64,000 bases of DNA from Bacteroidales bacterium UBA3743 (GTDB lineage: Bacteria > Bacteroidota > Bacteroidia > Bacteroidales > Paludibacteraceae): assembly GCA_002371265.1 (NCBI GenBank), contig DFGT01000003.1, positions 69,072 through 133,071 of the forward strand, read 5' to 3'. The notes under the pieces were generated by a model, which made no database searches, was not told where the DNA came from, and worked only from the letters and a program-made list of their open reading frames with translations. The position numbers were made by a program, and so were the translations under genes. Below are positions 25,203 through 33,375 of this stretch, piece after piece. Each line of letters opens with the position of its first letter. The stretch's first letter is position 1.

Positions 25203-25952
25203 TCATTTTTTGCGTTTGTATGGCTTTCTAGTACATATTTCCTTTTCAAGATCCAGTTTGATGATTCTGTCAGCTTCTCGTATTATAAACCGTTTCTTAC
25301 GGAGGAATTTGGATGACTGTTTATTTGGGTTGAAGGAAAGCGGTGATGGCAATAGAGCTACAATAGTGGCTATTTCCTGCTTGTTTAACTCTTTCAGCTT
25401 TTTGCCGAAATATATTTCTGCCGCCATTGGCATTCCATAAATGCCGTGCCCAGTTTCAGCCACATTCAAATATACTTCCATGATACGTTTTTTGTCCCAG
25501 ATTAATTCTATAAGTACGGTGAAATAGGCCTCTAAGGCTTTTCTGAAATATGAACGGTGCGGATATAAAAAGACATTTTTTGCAGTTTGCTGAGATATTG
25601 TGCTTCCTCCAATGATTTTTTTATGCGTAAGGTTGTATTTGTATGCTTTGCGTATAGCGTCTATGTCAAGCCCGGAATGTGTCACAAAATAGTGGTCTTC
25701 TGAGGCTATCGCCGCTTTTGGCAAATATTCTGGCATCTCTTCAAACGGGGTCCATTTTTTTAGCACACGCACGTCTTCCCCGTTCCACGCATATTCCACA
25801 CACCTGATAAGCATCAAAGGGGTGATATAGACAGGCACGAAACGGTAGACAATCACCATAATAAGTGATGAAGCGAAAAAAAACACCACAAAATTACGGA
25901 GATAAATCAACAGCTTTTGTCTCCAAAATGTTAATTTATGATTAATTCCCAT
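25203..25952 (-). CDS. mtgA: Monofunctional biosynthetic peptidoglycan transglycosylase
   Basis: A 249-residue GT51 enzyme that polymerises lipid II into glycan strands at the outer face of the inner membrane. One N-terminal membrane helix (about 15-40), the catalytic-Glu motif ASEDHYFVTHSGLDIDA (about 82-98), and GGSTISQQTAKNVFL (about 114-128) are diagnostic. There is no transpeptidase domain, so it is monofunctional. Length is normal for MtgA. It is divergent from panB. Confidence 0.93.
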   Translation of the reverse strand: MGINHKLTFWRQKLLIYLRNFVVFFFASSLIMVIVYRFVPVYITPLMLIRCVEYAWNGEDVRVLKKWTPFEEMPEYLPKAAIASEDHYFVTHSGLDIDAIRKAYKYNLTHKKIIGGSTISQQTAKNVFLYPHRSYFRKALEAYFTVLIELIWDKKRIMEVYLNVAETGHGIYGMPMAAEIYFGKKLKELNKQEIATIVALLPSPLSFNPNKQSSKFLRKKRFIIREADRIIKLDLEKEICTRKPYKRKK

Positions 25953-25972
25953 GATAAATCAATCTTCTTGTA

Positions 25973-26004
25973 TTGACAAAAGTATCAATTTTTAGGTAAC
26001 TTTG
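25973..26004 (+). promoter_or_regulatory. Promoter of panB
   Basis: TTGA, a 20-base spacer, then TAACTTTG (25997-26004). It overlaps the upstream in-frame ATG at 26002, which supports translation starting at 26032. Confidence 0.6.
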
Positions 26005-26031
26005 CAGTGGTTAAACGCAAAACTTATAGAA

Positions 26032-26853
26032 ATGGCAGAAGTTACAAGTAGTGCGGTGAAAAAAGTAACCGCGACAGTTATTAAATCAATGAGGTCGACG
26101 GGAGAGAAAATCTCCATGCTCACTTCATACGACTTCACTATGGCTCAGCTTGTCGATAAGGCGGGAGTTGATGTGATTCTTGTGGGCGATTCTGCGTCTA
26201 ACACAATGATAGGCAATAAGACTACTCTTCCAATCACGGTGGATGAGATGATTGTCTTCGGAAAAAGTGTAGTTAATGCAGTCAAACGTGCACATGTGGT
26301 GATTGATATGCCTTTTGGAAGCTACCAGACCAGCAAAGAAGAGGGAGTGCGTAATGCGTGCAGAATAATGAAGGAGACAGGAGCTGACTCTTTAAAAATT
26401 GAAGGCGGACTCGAGTATCTCGACACTATTAAGGCTATCATAAACGCTGGCATCCCTGTTATGGCTCATCTTGGACTTACTCCGCAGTCGGTCAATAAGT
26501 TTGGCGGATATGGTGTGAGAGCAAAAGAGGAGGCTGAAGCAGCCAAACTGATTTCCGATGCCAAACTGCTTGATGAGGCTGGTTGTTATGCTATTGTACT
26601 TGAGAAAATACCAGCGTCGCTTACTGCAAAAGTAAGAAAGGAAATCTCTATGCCAATCATTGGAATTGGAGCCGGAGTGGAGGCAGACGGACAGGTGCTT
26701 GTGATTCAGGATATGCTCGGCATGACTCAGATGAAATTGCCAAAGTTCGTCAGAAAATATGCTAATCTCGATGAGGTTATTACCAATGCGGTAGCAAACT
26801 ACTGCTCGGATGTGAAAAATGGCAAATTCCCCGATGAAAACGAGAGCTATTGA
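26032..26853 (+). CDS. panB: 3-methyl-2-oxobutanoate hydroxymethyltransferase
   Basis: A 273-residue PanB from the ATG at 26032 (MAEVTSSAVK). The enzyme adds a hydroxymethyl group from methylene-tetrahydrofolate to alpha-ketoisovalerate to give ketopantoate, the first step of pantothenate and coenzyme A synthesis. Conserved segments are KISMLTSYDFTMAQLVD, ILVGDSASNTMIGNKTTLPI (metal and substrate site), MPFGSYQTS, HLGLTPQSVNKFGGYGVRAK and IIGIGAGVEADGQVLV. The longer ORF from 26002 would place ten extra residues inside the promoter and is rejected. A terminator follows 27 bases after the stop. Confidence 0.95.
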   Translation: MAEVTSSAVKKVTATVIKSMRSTGEKISMLTSYDFTMAQLVDKAGVDVILVGDSASNTMIGNKTTLPITVDEMIVFGKSVVNAVKRAHVVIDMPFGSYQTSKEEGVRNACRIMKETGADSLKIEGGLEYLDTIKAIINAGIPVMAHLGLTPQSVNKFGGYGVRAKEEAEAAKLISDAKLLDEAGCYAIVLEKIPASLTAKVRKEISMPIIGIGAGVEADGQVLVIQDMLGMTQMKLPKFVRKYANLDEVITNAVANYCSDVKNGKFPDENESY

Positions 26854-26880
26854 TTGAAATTTTAGTTAAAACATTTTATC

Positions 26881-26903
26881 AAGGCAGGTTTTATACCTGC
26901 CTT
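26881..26903 (+). terminator. Terminator of panB
   Basis: AAGGCAGGT-tttat-ACCTGCCTT followed by TTTATTT; 27 bases after the panB stop. Confidence 0.85.
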
Positions 26904-26926
26904 TTTATTTAAAGAGTCGACCGATT

Positions 26927-27142
26927 ATGAATTTAACAAAAGACGATATTTTGACCTTCTTTAGCAAGGAGTACGGCAAGGAAGAGTGTGATCAGACATG
27001 CCCGTTTGTTGAAGAATGCAATAGTATATTGGCAAAGACGAGCGGAAGGGATACGTTATGTGATGTCTTGGGTGTCTCCAATGGGGTGTCGAGCGAAGTT
27101 GAGGTAGATGAGGAATCAGAAGATGAAGATGATTACTTTTAA
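26927..27142 (+). CDS. Hypothetical 71-residue acidic Cys-containing protein
   Basis: Not recognised. The N-terminal half has a helical start (MNLTKDDILTFFSKEYGKEE), three clustered Cys (CDQTCPFVEEC at about 21-31) and one more near 45. The last 20 residues are almost all acidic. It lies alone between the panB terminator and its own strong terminator (27155-27179), which supports it being an expressed gene. A metal-binding or adaptor role is only a guess. Confidence 0.55.
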   Translation: MNLTKDDILTFFSKEYGKEECDQTCPFVEECNSILAKTSGRDTLCDVLGVSNGVSSEVEVDEESEDEDDYF

Positions 27143-27154
27143 AATTAAATCAAA

Positions 27155-27179
27155 AAATCCCCGATTTACTCGGGGATTT
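27155..27179 (+). terminator. Terminator after the 71-residue gene
   Basis: AAATCCCCG-atttact-CGGGGATTT followed by TTTTGTTTG. Confidence 0.85.
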
Positions 27180-27201
27180 TTTTGTTTGTCTATAATCAAA
27201 G

Positions 27202-27229
27202 ATTGACACGCACGTCCGTGCGTCTCTAC
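27202..27229 (-). repeat. Dispersed GAGACGCACG palindrome, copy 1
   Basis: A 28-base REP-like palindrome with core ACGCACG-tc-CGTGCGT. Its reverse complement is identical base for base to 30306-30333. Confidence 0.7.
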
Positions 27230-27233
27230 GTAT

Positions 27234-28727
27234 TTACTGATGATACAATTTCGATGTCTGGTATTTTGCCTCCTGAGTAAGGTTTACTCCCAATCTGCGG
27301 AACACTCTTTCGTCTGTCTGGGAAAGAATGACGCTTGTGTGTACCTCACAATTCTTCAATTCTGGCAATTTATCCAACGCTTTTTGGGCGTTTTCATCGG
27401 TGATTGCACATATTGAAAGCGCAACAAGCACTTCATCTGTATGCAGACGTGGATTGCGATGGCCAAGTGCTCCAGTCTTCAATTTACATACTGGCTCCAA
27501 CACTGTTGGCGATATCATACGCACGTCGTCGGCGATTCCGGCAAGGTGCTTCAATGCGTTTAGCAATAGGGCTGAACTTGCTCCAAGAAGTTCGGATGTC
27601 TTTCCTGTGATGATCGTATGGTTGGCGTCGTTAAGCTGGATCGCTGCTGCCGGACCGTTTGATTCTTCAGCGCGCTGACGTGCCGCCTTCACCACAAGTC
27701 TGTCTTCTGGAGTGACTCCTACTTTCTCCATCAGAATCTTTAGCTTCTCGATAGTCTGCTCTTCACCGCCTGTCTTTCTTTGGTTTGTCAGTGCAGTATA
27801 GTATCTGCGGACAATCTCTTCTTTAGCTGCTTTTCTAGTTGCTTCGTCGTCGACGATGCAGAATCCAGCCATGTTCACACCCATGTCTGTTGGGCTGTTG
27901 TATGGTGATGATCCAAGCACTGCTGACAGCATTCCTTTCAACACTGGGAAAATCTCAATGTCACGGTTGTAGTTGACTGTGGTCTCTCCGTATGCGTCGA
28001 GATGCCAAGGGTCGATCATGTTGACGTCGGCCAAATCGGCTGTGGCAGCCTCGTATGCAACGTTTACTGGGTGAGACAAAGGAAGATTCCATATTGGGAA
28101 TGTCTCGAATTTTGCGTATCCTGCCTTCACACCACGCTTGTTCTCATGGTAAAGCTGGGAAAGACATGTCGCCATCTTGCCCGAACCTGGTCCGGGAGCA
28201 GTGACAACTACCAAGCGACGCTCCGTCTTCACATATTCACATTTTCCGAATCCATCCTCGCTGGCGATATGCTGGATGTCTGAAGGATAGCCTTCAATAG
28301 GATAGTGGCGGTACACCTTCAAACCAAGTTTCTCCAATTTTTCCTGATAAGCTATCTGATTTGGATGTCCGCTGAATCGTGTCAATACCACGCTTGAAAC
28401 GTAAAGACCATATGCGCGGAAAGCGTCTACCAAACGAAGCAAATCCTGATCATACGTGATTCCCAAGTCGCCACGCACCTTATTGCGCTCGATATCCTGA
28501 GCATTGATCACAATGATGATTTCAGCTTCGTCTTTCATAGAACAAAGCATACGGATTTTTGAATCAGGTTGGAATCCAGGAAGCACGCGCGACGCATGGA
28601 AATCGTCGAACAATTTTCCTCCAAATTCGAGATACAACTTGTCTCCAAATTTGCTTATTCTTTCTTTGATGCGCTCACTCTGCATCTTGATGTATTTCTC
28701 ACCATCAAATCCGTTGCGGCTACTCAT
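27234..28727 (-). CDS. DUF1846 family protein
   Basis: A 497-residue member of the DUF1846 family, an abundant but functionally undefined cytosolic family in Firmicutes and Bacteroidota. Family marks visible here are the N-terminal FDGEKYIKMQSERI, YLEFGGKLFDDFHASRVLPG (about 34-53), the nucleotide-binding-like VVTAPGPGSGKMATCLSQLY (about 175-194), PTDMGVNMAGFCI, and HTSVILSQTDERVFRRLGVN near the C-terminus. The PGPGSGK loop hints at phosphate or nucleotide binding. Upstream there is an inverted repeat (28790-28811). Confidence 0.88.
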   Translation of the reverse strand: MSSRNGFDGEKYIKMQSERIKERISKFGDKLYLEFGGKLFDDFHASRVLPGFQPDSKIRMLCSMKDEAEIIIVINAQDIERNKVRGDLGITYDQDLLRLVDAFRAYGLYVSSVVLTRFSGHPNQIAYQEKLEKLGLKVYRHYPIEGYPSDIQHIASEDGFGKCEYVKTERRLVVVTAPGPGSGKMATCLSQLYHENKRGVKAGYAKFETFPIWNLPLSHPVNVAYEAATADLADVNMIDPWHLDAYGETTVNYNRDIEIFPVLKGMLSAVLGSSPYNSPTDMGVNMAGFCIVDDEATRKAAKEEIVRRYYTALTNQRKTGGEEQTIEKLKILMEKVGVTPEDRLVVKAARQRAEESNGPAAAIQLNDANHTIITGKTSELLGASSALLLNALKHLAGIADDVRMISPTVLEPVCKLKTGALGHRNPRLHTDEVLVALSICAITDENAQKALDKLPELKNCEVHTSVILSQTDERVFRRLGVNLTQEAKYQTSKLYHQ

Positions 28728-28789
28728 AATTGTATTTTTGTTCTAATTAATCTTTTTCCTAAATACTAAATATTCGTATTTTTCTTATT

Positions 28790-28811
28790 TTACCTACATT
28801 TTGGTAGGTAA
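28790..28811. repeat. Inverted repeat TTACCTAC-n6-GTAGGTAA
   Basis: Perfect 8-bp arms (28790-28797, 28804-28811) in the gap between the AGCS gene and the DUF1846 gene, both minus strand. It could be an operator for the DUF1846 gene or a weak terminator; the T-run is poor. Confidence 0.4.
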
Positions 28812-28897
28812 TTTTGTGTTATGCCGACAAAATGAAACATAACGGGTGCAAAGATAAATAAAAAATTTATGGTTTTAGTATTGGATTTGTCAAAAAA

Positions 28898-30247
28898 TCA
28901 GCAGTTGAAGTCGCTTTCTTTTGCAATGATTTTTGAAAGCAGTATCAGTGAGAGCAGATTTGGCAATGCCATCAACGCATTCATGCAGTCGGCAAAATCC
29001 CAAACCACCTGCAGACTGACGATTGAACCAATGAATATGGCAATCACCCATGTGATCCTATATGCGCTGATGAAATATTTCAGTCTGCTCCTTTTCTGCC
29101 ATTTTCCGCTGAAAAGATATTCAATTGCGCGTTCTGCATAGTAGCTCCATCCGAGGATCGTTGAAAATGTGAAGGTCATAAGTCCAAAACTAAGAATAAG
29201 CGGTCCGGCGACGGGAATGCATTCAAAAGCTCGTTTCGTCAGAATTGCTCCTTCTTTGGCTGAGATGTCTGGGTTGGCTATTTGCGTGCTGACGAGCACC
29301 AATCCCGTCATCGCACATATGACGACGGTGTCCCAAAATGTTCCGCTACTTGAAATCAGACCTTGCTTCACCGGAGAATTGCTTTTTGCCGCGGCTGCCA
29401 CAATAGGTGCGGATCCCATACCACTCTCATTGCTGAACAATCCTCGCGCGATACCATAACGTGCCGCAACCATGATTCCACTTCCTGCCGCTCCTCCTAT
29501 TGCCGCCTTGCCATCGAATGCGGACGATATAATCAGAGATAGTGTCTGGCCGATGAATTCAGAATTGCAGAATAAAATGTATAAGCATCCACACACATAT
29601 AAAAGAGCCATTATTGGCACTAGTAGTGAGCAGACGTTGGAGATGCCTTTCACTCCGAATATCAAGACTGCGGCAACGAGTGATGCGATAGCAAGTCCGC
29701 TTATCCATGTGTCTATGGCGTAACTTTCATACAACAGTGTGCTGATTGCGTTCGCCTGGACCGTGTTGCCGATGCCGAATGCGGCTAGTGCTGTGAAAAT
29801 ACAGAAAAGTATTGCTAATTTCTTCATTCCAAGTCCACGGCTGAGAGCAAACATCGGACCTCCGATCATCTTCTGTTGAGATGTCTTCACACGATATTTG
29901 ACTGCCAACATGCTTTCGGCGTATTTGGTGGCTATGCCAAGCACACCTGTGATCCAACACCAAAAAACAGCTCCTGGTCCACCTAATGCGACAGCTGTGC
30001 CTACACCGACAATGTTTCCTGTGCCGATAGTGGCTGCGAGGCTTGTGGCTAAAGCTCCGAATGCAGAAACGTCGCCTTGGCTCCCTTCCTCTTTTTTTAT
30101 GCTAAGGCGGATTGCCTTGAATATGTGACGCTGGGGAAATCTGAGGCGTACGGTCAGGAAAATATGTGTGAAAAGAAGACAGATTATCATTGGCCCATTC
30201 CACAGAAATGAACTGAAATCTGATATTAATGCTGCAAAATAATCCAT
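28898..30247 (-). CDS. Sodium/alanine symporter (AGCS family)
   Basis: A 449-residue secondary transporter with about 10-11 membrane helices. AGCS signatures are clear: GDVSAFGALATSLAATIGTG (about 59-78) then NIVGVGTAVALGGPGAVFWC, GGPMFALSRGLG, and GIARGLFSNESGMGSAPIVA (about 268-287). Members take up alanine or glycine with sodium. The ORF is full length and not in an obvious operon. Confidence 0.9.
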   Translation of the reverse strand: MDYFAALISDFSSFLWNGPMIICLLFTHIFLTVRLRFPQRHIFKAIRLSIKKEEGSQGDVSAFGALATSLAATIGTGNIVGVGTAVALGGPGAVFWCWITGVLGIATKYAESMLAVKYRVKTSQQKMIGGPMFALSRGLGMKKLAILFCIFTALAAFGIGNTVQANAISTLLYESYAIDTWISGLAIASLVAAVLIFGVKGISNVCSLLVPIMALLYVCGCLYILFCNSEFIGQTLSLIISSAFDGKAAIGGAAGSGIMVAARYGIARGLFSNESGMGSAPIVAAAAKSNSPVKQGLISSSGTFWDTVVICAMTGLVLVSTQIANPDISAKEGAILTKRAFECIPVAGPLILSFGLMTFTFSTILGWSYYAERAIEYLFSGKWQKRSRLKYFISAYRITWVIAIFIGSIVSLQVVWDFADCMNALMALPNLLSLILLSKIIAKESDFNC

Positions 30248-30305
30248 TATTAGATGCTTTTGATTGCAAATGTATAGCTTTTTCCGTGATTTGGCAACCG
30301 AAACT

Positions 30306-30333
30306 GTAGAGACGCACGGACGTGCGTGTCAAT
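30306..30333 (+). repeat. Dispersed GAGACGCACG palindrome, copy 2
   Basis: Exact reverse complement of 27202-27229; together they bracket the DUF1846 and AGCS genes as inverted copies 3.1 kb apart. Confidence 0.7.
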
Positions 30334-30398
30334 TAATATGTGTGTGTCAATTGATTTATGCGTGTTTCGATTTTAGGACGTGTGTCTCAGTTAGTGAT
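30320..30398 (+). repeat. Degenerate tandem repeat, about four units of 18-21 bases
   Basis: Units begin GCGTGTCAATTAAT, GTGTGTCAATTGATT, GCGTGTTTCGATTTT and GTGTGTCTCAGTTAG. The array extends copy 2 of the palindrome up to the stop of the EamA gene and looks like decayed duplications of one arm of it. Confidence 0.45.
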
Positions 30399-30399
30399 G

Positions 30400-31323
30400 T
30401 TATGCCGTTTGCTTTTTTGATTTTGATTTGTTGACAAGCACTACACCTATCACAACAGCCACGCAGGATATGACTTTCATCAGAGACAAGTGGTCCATTC
30501 CAAGATATATGCCCAATGATGTGGCGACGATGGGTTGCATATAGGAATATAGGCTTACAAGAGTCGGGCGAAGTTCCTTCTGGCCAATCGGGATCAGAAA
30601 ATAGGCAATGAATGTCGCAAAAAATACAAGATATGCAAGTTCAAGGAAACATGCTGTCGGAACAGACGCATAATCGACATCCGCCAAATTTGAAAAAGAG
30701 AAAGGAGCCGACATGACGAATGAAAACAGGAATATCCATTTCATGAAAGTCACGACGGAATATTTCTGAATCACAGGACGGAAAATGCCAAGGTAAGAGG
30801 CGAATAAGAGACTGTTGAGCAGTATAAGAATGATGCCGAACGGAGTAGTTGTCCTGACAGTCTCTGCAGTGGCGATGCTACTATTGTAAATTAAAAGGAT
30901 AACGCCTGCCAGACTTATTGCCACACCCAGTGCCTTCTTTGTTGTGATTGGCTCTTTAATCACGACAGCAGCCACAAGCATTGTGAAGACGGGAGAAAAA
31001 GTGGCGATGATGGAGCAGTCGAGTGGGGTGGTGTAGTTGATGCCGACAAGAAACGTCAGTTGTGTGCCATAGTAGCCGAGCAGACTAGCGAAGAAAATCT
31101 TAACCAAGTCTTTTTTCCCCACCGTCTCCTTAGGAGAGAAAAAGGAAAGAATCCAAAATAGCAGTCCGGCTCCCGCTGAGCGAAGAGTGAAGAGAGAAAG
31201 AGGCGTGAAAATATGAGAGTTGGTCAAATCCTTCGTCAACACAATGTTAAACCCAAAAATAAGATAAGCTCCACACGCTGCAAGGTGGCCCGCAATCAGT
31301 CGTTTGTTATTACCGTCTTCCAT
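30400..31323 (-). CDS. EamA/DMT-superfamily transporter
   Basis: A 307-residue membrane protein with ten predicted helices arranged as two EamA repeats. Typical features are the N-terminal HLAACGAYLIFGFNIVLTKD, the end of the first repeat (TTPLDCSIIATFSPVFTMLV), and the last helices SYMQPIVATSLGIYLGMD. RhaT/YdcZ-like carriers of this kind export or import metabolites, and the substrate cannot be read from sequence. It is divergent from cdsA. Confidence 0.85.
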   Translation of the reverse strand: MEDGNNKRLIAGHLAACGAYLIFGFNIVLTKDLTNSHIFTPLSLFTLRSAGAGLLFWILSFFSPKETVGKKDLVKIFFASLLGYYGTQLTFLVGINYTTPLDCSIIATFSPVFTMLVAAVVIKEPITTKKALGVAISLAGVILLIYNSSIATAETVRTTTPFGIILILLNSLLFASYLGIFRPVIQKYSVVTFMKWIFLFSFVMSAPFSFSNLADVDYASVPTACFLELAYLVFFATFIAYFLIPIGQKELRPTLVSLYSYMQPIVATSLGIYLGMDHLSLMKVISCVAVVIGVVLVNKSKSKKQTA

Positions 31324-31406
31324 TAAAATGACAATTTCTTAATTGTGTCGCAAAATTATGAAAAATCCTGTGTTTCGGCTAAAAAGAGAGAAAAAAGCAG
31401 ACAATA

Positions 31407-31438
31407 TTTGTTAAAACGGCATGCCGGTAGTATATTTG
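31407..31438 (+). promoter_or_regulatory. Promoter of cdsA with a palindrome in the spacer
   Basis: TTTG (31407-31410), a 20-base spacer, then TATATTTG (31431-31438), an excellent match to the phylum consensus. The spacer contains the perfect palindrome CGGCATGCCG (31417-31426), a possible operator. Confidence 0.7.
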
Positions 31439-31469
31439 CTTTAATTTGTGAATTTAAAAGTCTAATATT

Positions 31470-32339
31470 TTGAAAAACTTAGTTATAAGAGCGTTGACTG
31501 GGGCTGTTTTGCTCGGGGTGATGATTACTGCTATTCTAATGCCACCATACTTGTTTGGAGTAGTGTTTTTTGCATTGATGATGTTGTGCTTGTATGAATT
31601 TTATGGGTTGTGTTATAAAGTAGAGCAGGCAAAACCAATATCACGATGGGCGATGGTAGGAGGAGGAATGTTGTTCGTTTCTGTTTTTCTAGCAGAATTA
31701 TATCAAGCCCCATACATTATTCCTTTATTGTATGTGCCGTTTTTCACAGGAACATTTGTCGTAGAGCTATTCCGTCATAATGGATCTCCGATATTGAATG
31801 TTGCTATGTCTTTGCTTGGGCACATATATGTAGCGTTGCCATTCTCATGTTTGTGTATGATAGAGAGTCTTGGGGCGAGTGGAGATGCAGGTGTAGACTC
31901 TGCCAATTGGCAAGGAGGAGCATTTGTGTTGGCATTTTTCATTGCCATCTGGGTGTCTGATACAGGAGCTTATTTGGTCGGACGAGCAATTGGAAGACAT
32001 AAATTGTATGAAAGAGTATCGCCCAAGAAATCGTGGGAAGGTTTTTGGGGAGGTTTCGTGTTGGCGACGACAGCAGGATATTTTTTCGGCAAGTACTTTC
32101 CAAATTTGCCAGAAATCAACGGACATCAGTTGCTTGATTGGCAGTGGGCTGTGTTTTTCGCTTTGATATGTGTGTTGGGAACATTGGGAGATTTGGTTGA
32201 GAGTCTTTTTAAAAGATATTTCAAGGTGAAGGATTCAAGCAATATGTTGCCAGGACATGGCGGCTTCCTTGACAGATTCGACAGTGCTATAATTTCCGCA
32301 CCGTTCGCCTATGCAATTTTACTTCTTTTTTTCCGTTAA
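31470..32339 (+). CDS. cdsA: Phosphatidate cytidylyltransferase
   Basis: A 289-residue integral membrane enzyme that converts phosphatidic acid and CTP to CDP-diacylglycerol, the precursor for PssA encoded downstream. The C-terminal CdsA signature is complete: SLFKRYFKVKDSSN followed by MLPGHGGFLDRFD (about 251-277), and VSPKKSWEGFWGG lies near 182-194. Translation starts at a TTG (31470), 32 bases after the promoter. About eight membrane helices are visible. Confidence 0.93.
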   Translation: MKNLVIRALTGAVLLGVMITAILMPPYLFGVVFFALMMLCLYEFYGLCYKVEQAKPISRWAMVGGGMLFVSVFLAELYQAPYIIPLLYVPFFTGTFVVELFRHNGSPILNVAMSLLGHIYVALPFSCLCMIESLGASGDAGVDSANWQGGAFVLAFFIAIWVSDTGAYLVGRAIGRHKLYERVSPKKSWEGFWGGFVLATTAGYFFGKYFPNLPEINGHQLLDWQWAVFFALICVLGTLGDLVESLFKRYFKVKDSSNMLPGHGGFLDRFDSAIISAPFAYAILLLFFR

Positions 32340-32365
32340 AAAACTATTTTTTCGGTGAAATTATT

Positions 32366-32373
32366 TAATTTTG
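32366..32373 (+). promoter_or_regulatory. -7 element of the capsule-export genes
   Basis: TAATTTTG matches TAnnTTTG, leaving a leader of about 80 bases before the GTG at 32459. The -33 box is unclear. Confidence 0.4.
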
Positions 32374-32458
32374 CGACTTGGTGTTCGTAATATGAATACT
32401 ATTTTTGTTGCATTTAACCGCAACTGATTGATTAGAGGATTTTTAAAAACTTATTGAC

Positions 32459-33250
32459 GTGAAAAAAACATTGAAACTTTTGGTGATAGCCATTTGTGCT
32501 GTATTGCTTTCTTCTTGTAAAACACAAGAAAAGATCTTATATTTTCAGGATATTCAGTTGAACAAAAGTGAACCTGTAGTTGGATCACGAGATATTCGTT
32601 TGCAGCCAAAGGACCAGATTTCAATTATTGTCAATAGTAAGGATCCGCAACTAGCTGCACTATTTAATCTTGCAACTTCAAGCAATCAGGTAGGTTCAGG
32701 AGGAACTAATGGAGGACAATCTAAGATATCAGGTTATACTTTGGATGATAAGGGAGAAATTGATTTTCCAGTTCTAGGAAAAGTAAAAATCTCTGGCATG
32801 ACAAAGAGCGAAGTTGCCGAACATATTAAGACATCATTGATGGAAGCAAATCTAATCAATGACCCAGTTGTTACTGTTGAGTTTATGAATCTTTATGTGA
32901 CTGTATTGGGAGAGGTAAATCGTCCTGGAAAATATATGATTACAAAAGATCAAATAACATTGCTTGAGGCATTGAGCATGGCGGGGGATTTGTCTATTTA
33001 TGGTATTAGAGATGGAATATATGTGGTAAGAGAGGAAAATGGACAGCGTATAACATACAAAACTGACATCCGATCAAAGAATTTATTTGCATCACCAGCT
33101 TATTTTTTGAAGCAGAATGATGTTATCTATGTTGAACCGAATAAGACAAAAACAAAGAACTCTCGTGTCGGCAGTGCGACAGGCATCGTGTTTAGCTGCA
33201 TTGGAGTCTTTTTCTCTACTATCAATATTATATTAACACTAACTAAGTGA
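32459..33250 (+). CDS. Wza-like polysaccharide export lipoprotein
   Basis: A 263-residue protein that starts with GTG. It carries a lipoprotein signal with lipobox LLSSC (Cys20), a Poly_export domain (about 40-140; LDDKGEIDFPVLGKVKISGM), and one SLBB domain (about 146-215; VTVLGEVNRPGKYMI). A C-terminal hydrophobic helix (about 240-260) is as in Wza-type outer membrane translocons. Such proteins form the outer membrane exit for capsular or exopolysaccharide. It lies 125 bases before the Wzc-like kinase gene. Confidence 0.88.
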   Translation: MKKTLKLLVIAICAVLLSSCKTQEKILYFQDIQLNKSEPVVGSRDIRLQPKDQISIIVNSKDPQLAALFNLATSSNQVGSGGTNGGQSKISGYTLDDKGEIDFPVLGKVKISGMTKSEVAEHIKTSLMEANLINDPVVTVEFMNLYVTVLGEVNRPGKYMITKDQITLLEALSMAGDLSIYGIRDGIYVVREENGQRITYKTDIRSKNLFASPAYFLKQNDVIYVEPNKTKTKNSRVGSATGIVFSCIGVFFSTINIILTLTK

Positions 33251-33375
33251 TCTCAGATATAATTAGTTAGTTTATATGGTGCTTACAGAGTAAACGTATT
33301 TATCTATGGTTAATTATGACAAGTTGCATAATTGAACAATACGTTAATTTGTTGAGACATTAAATAAATTCAGGA

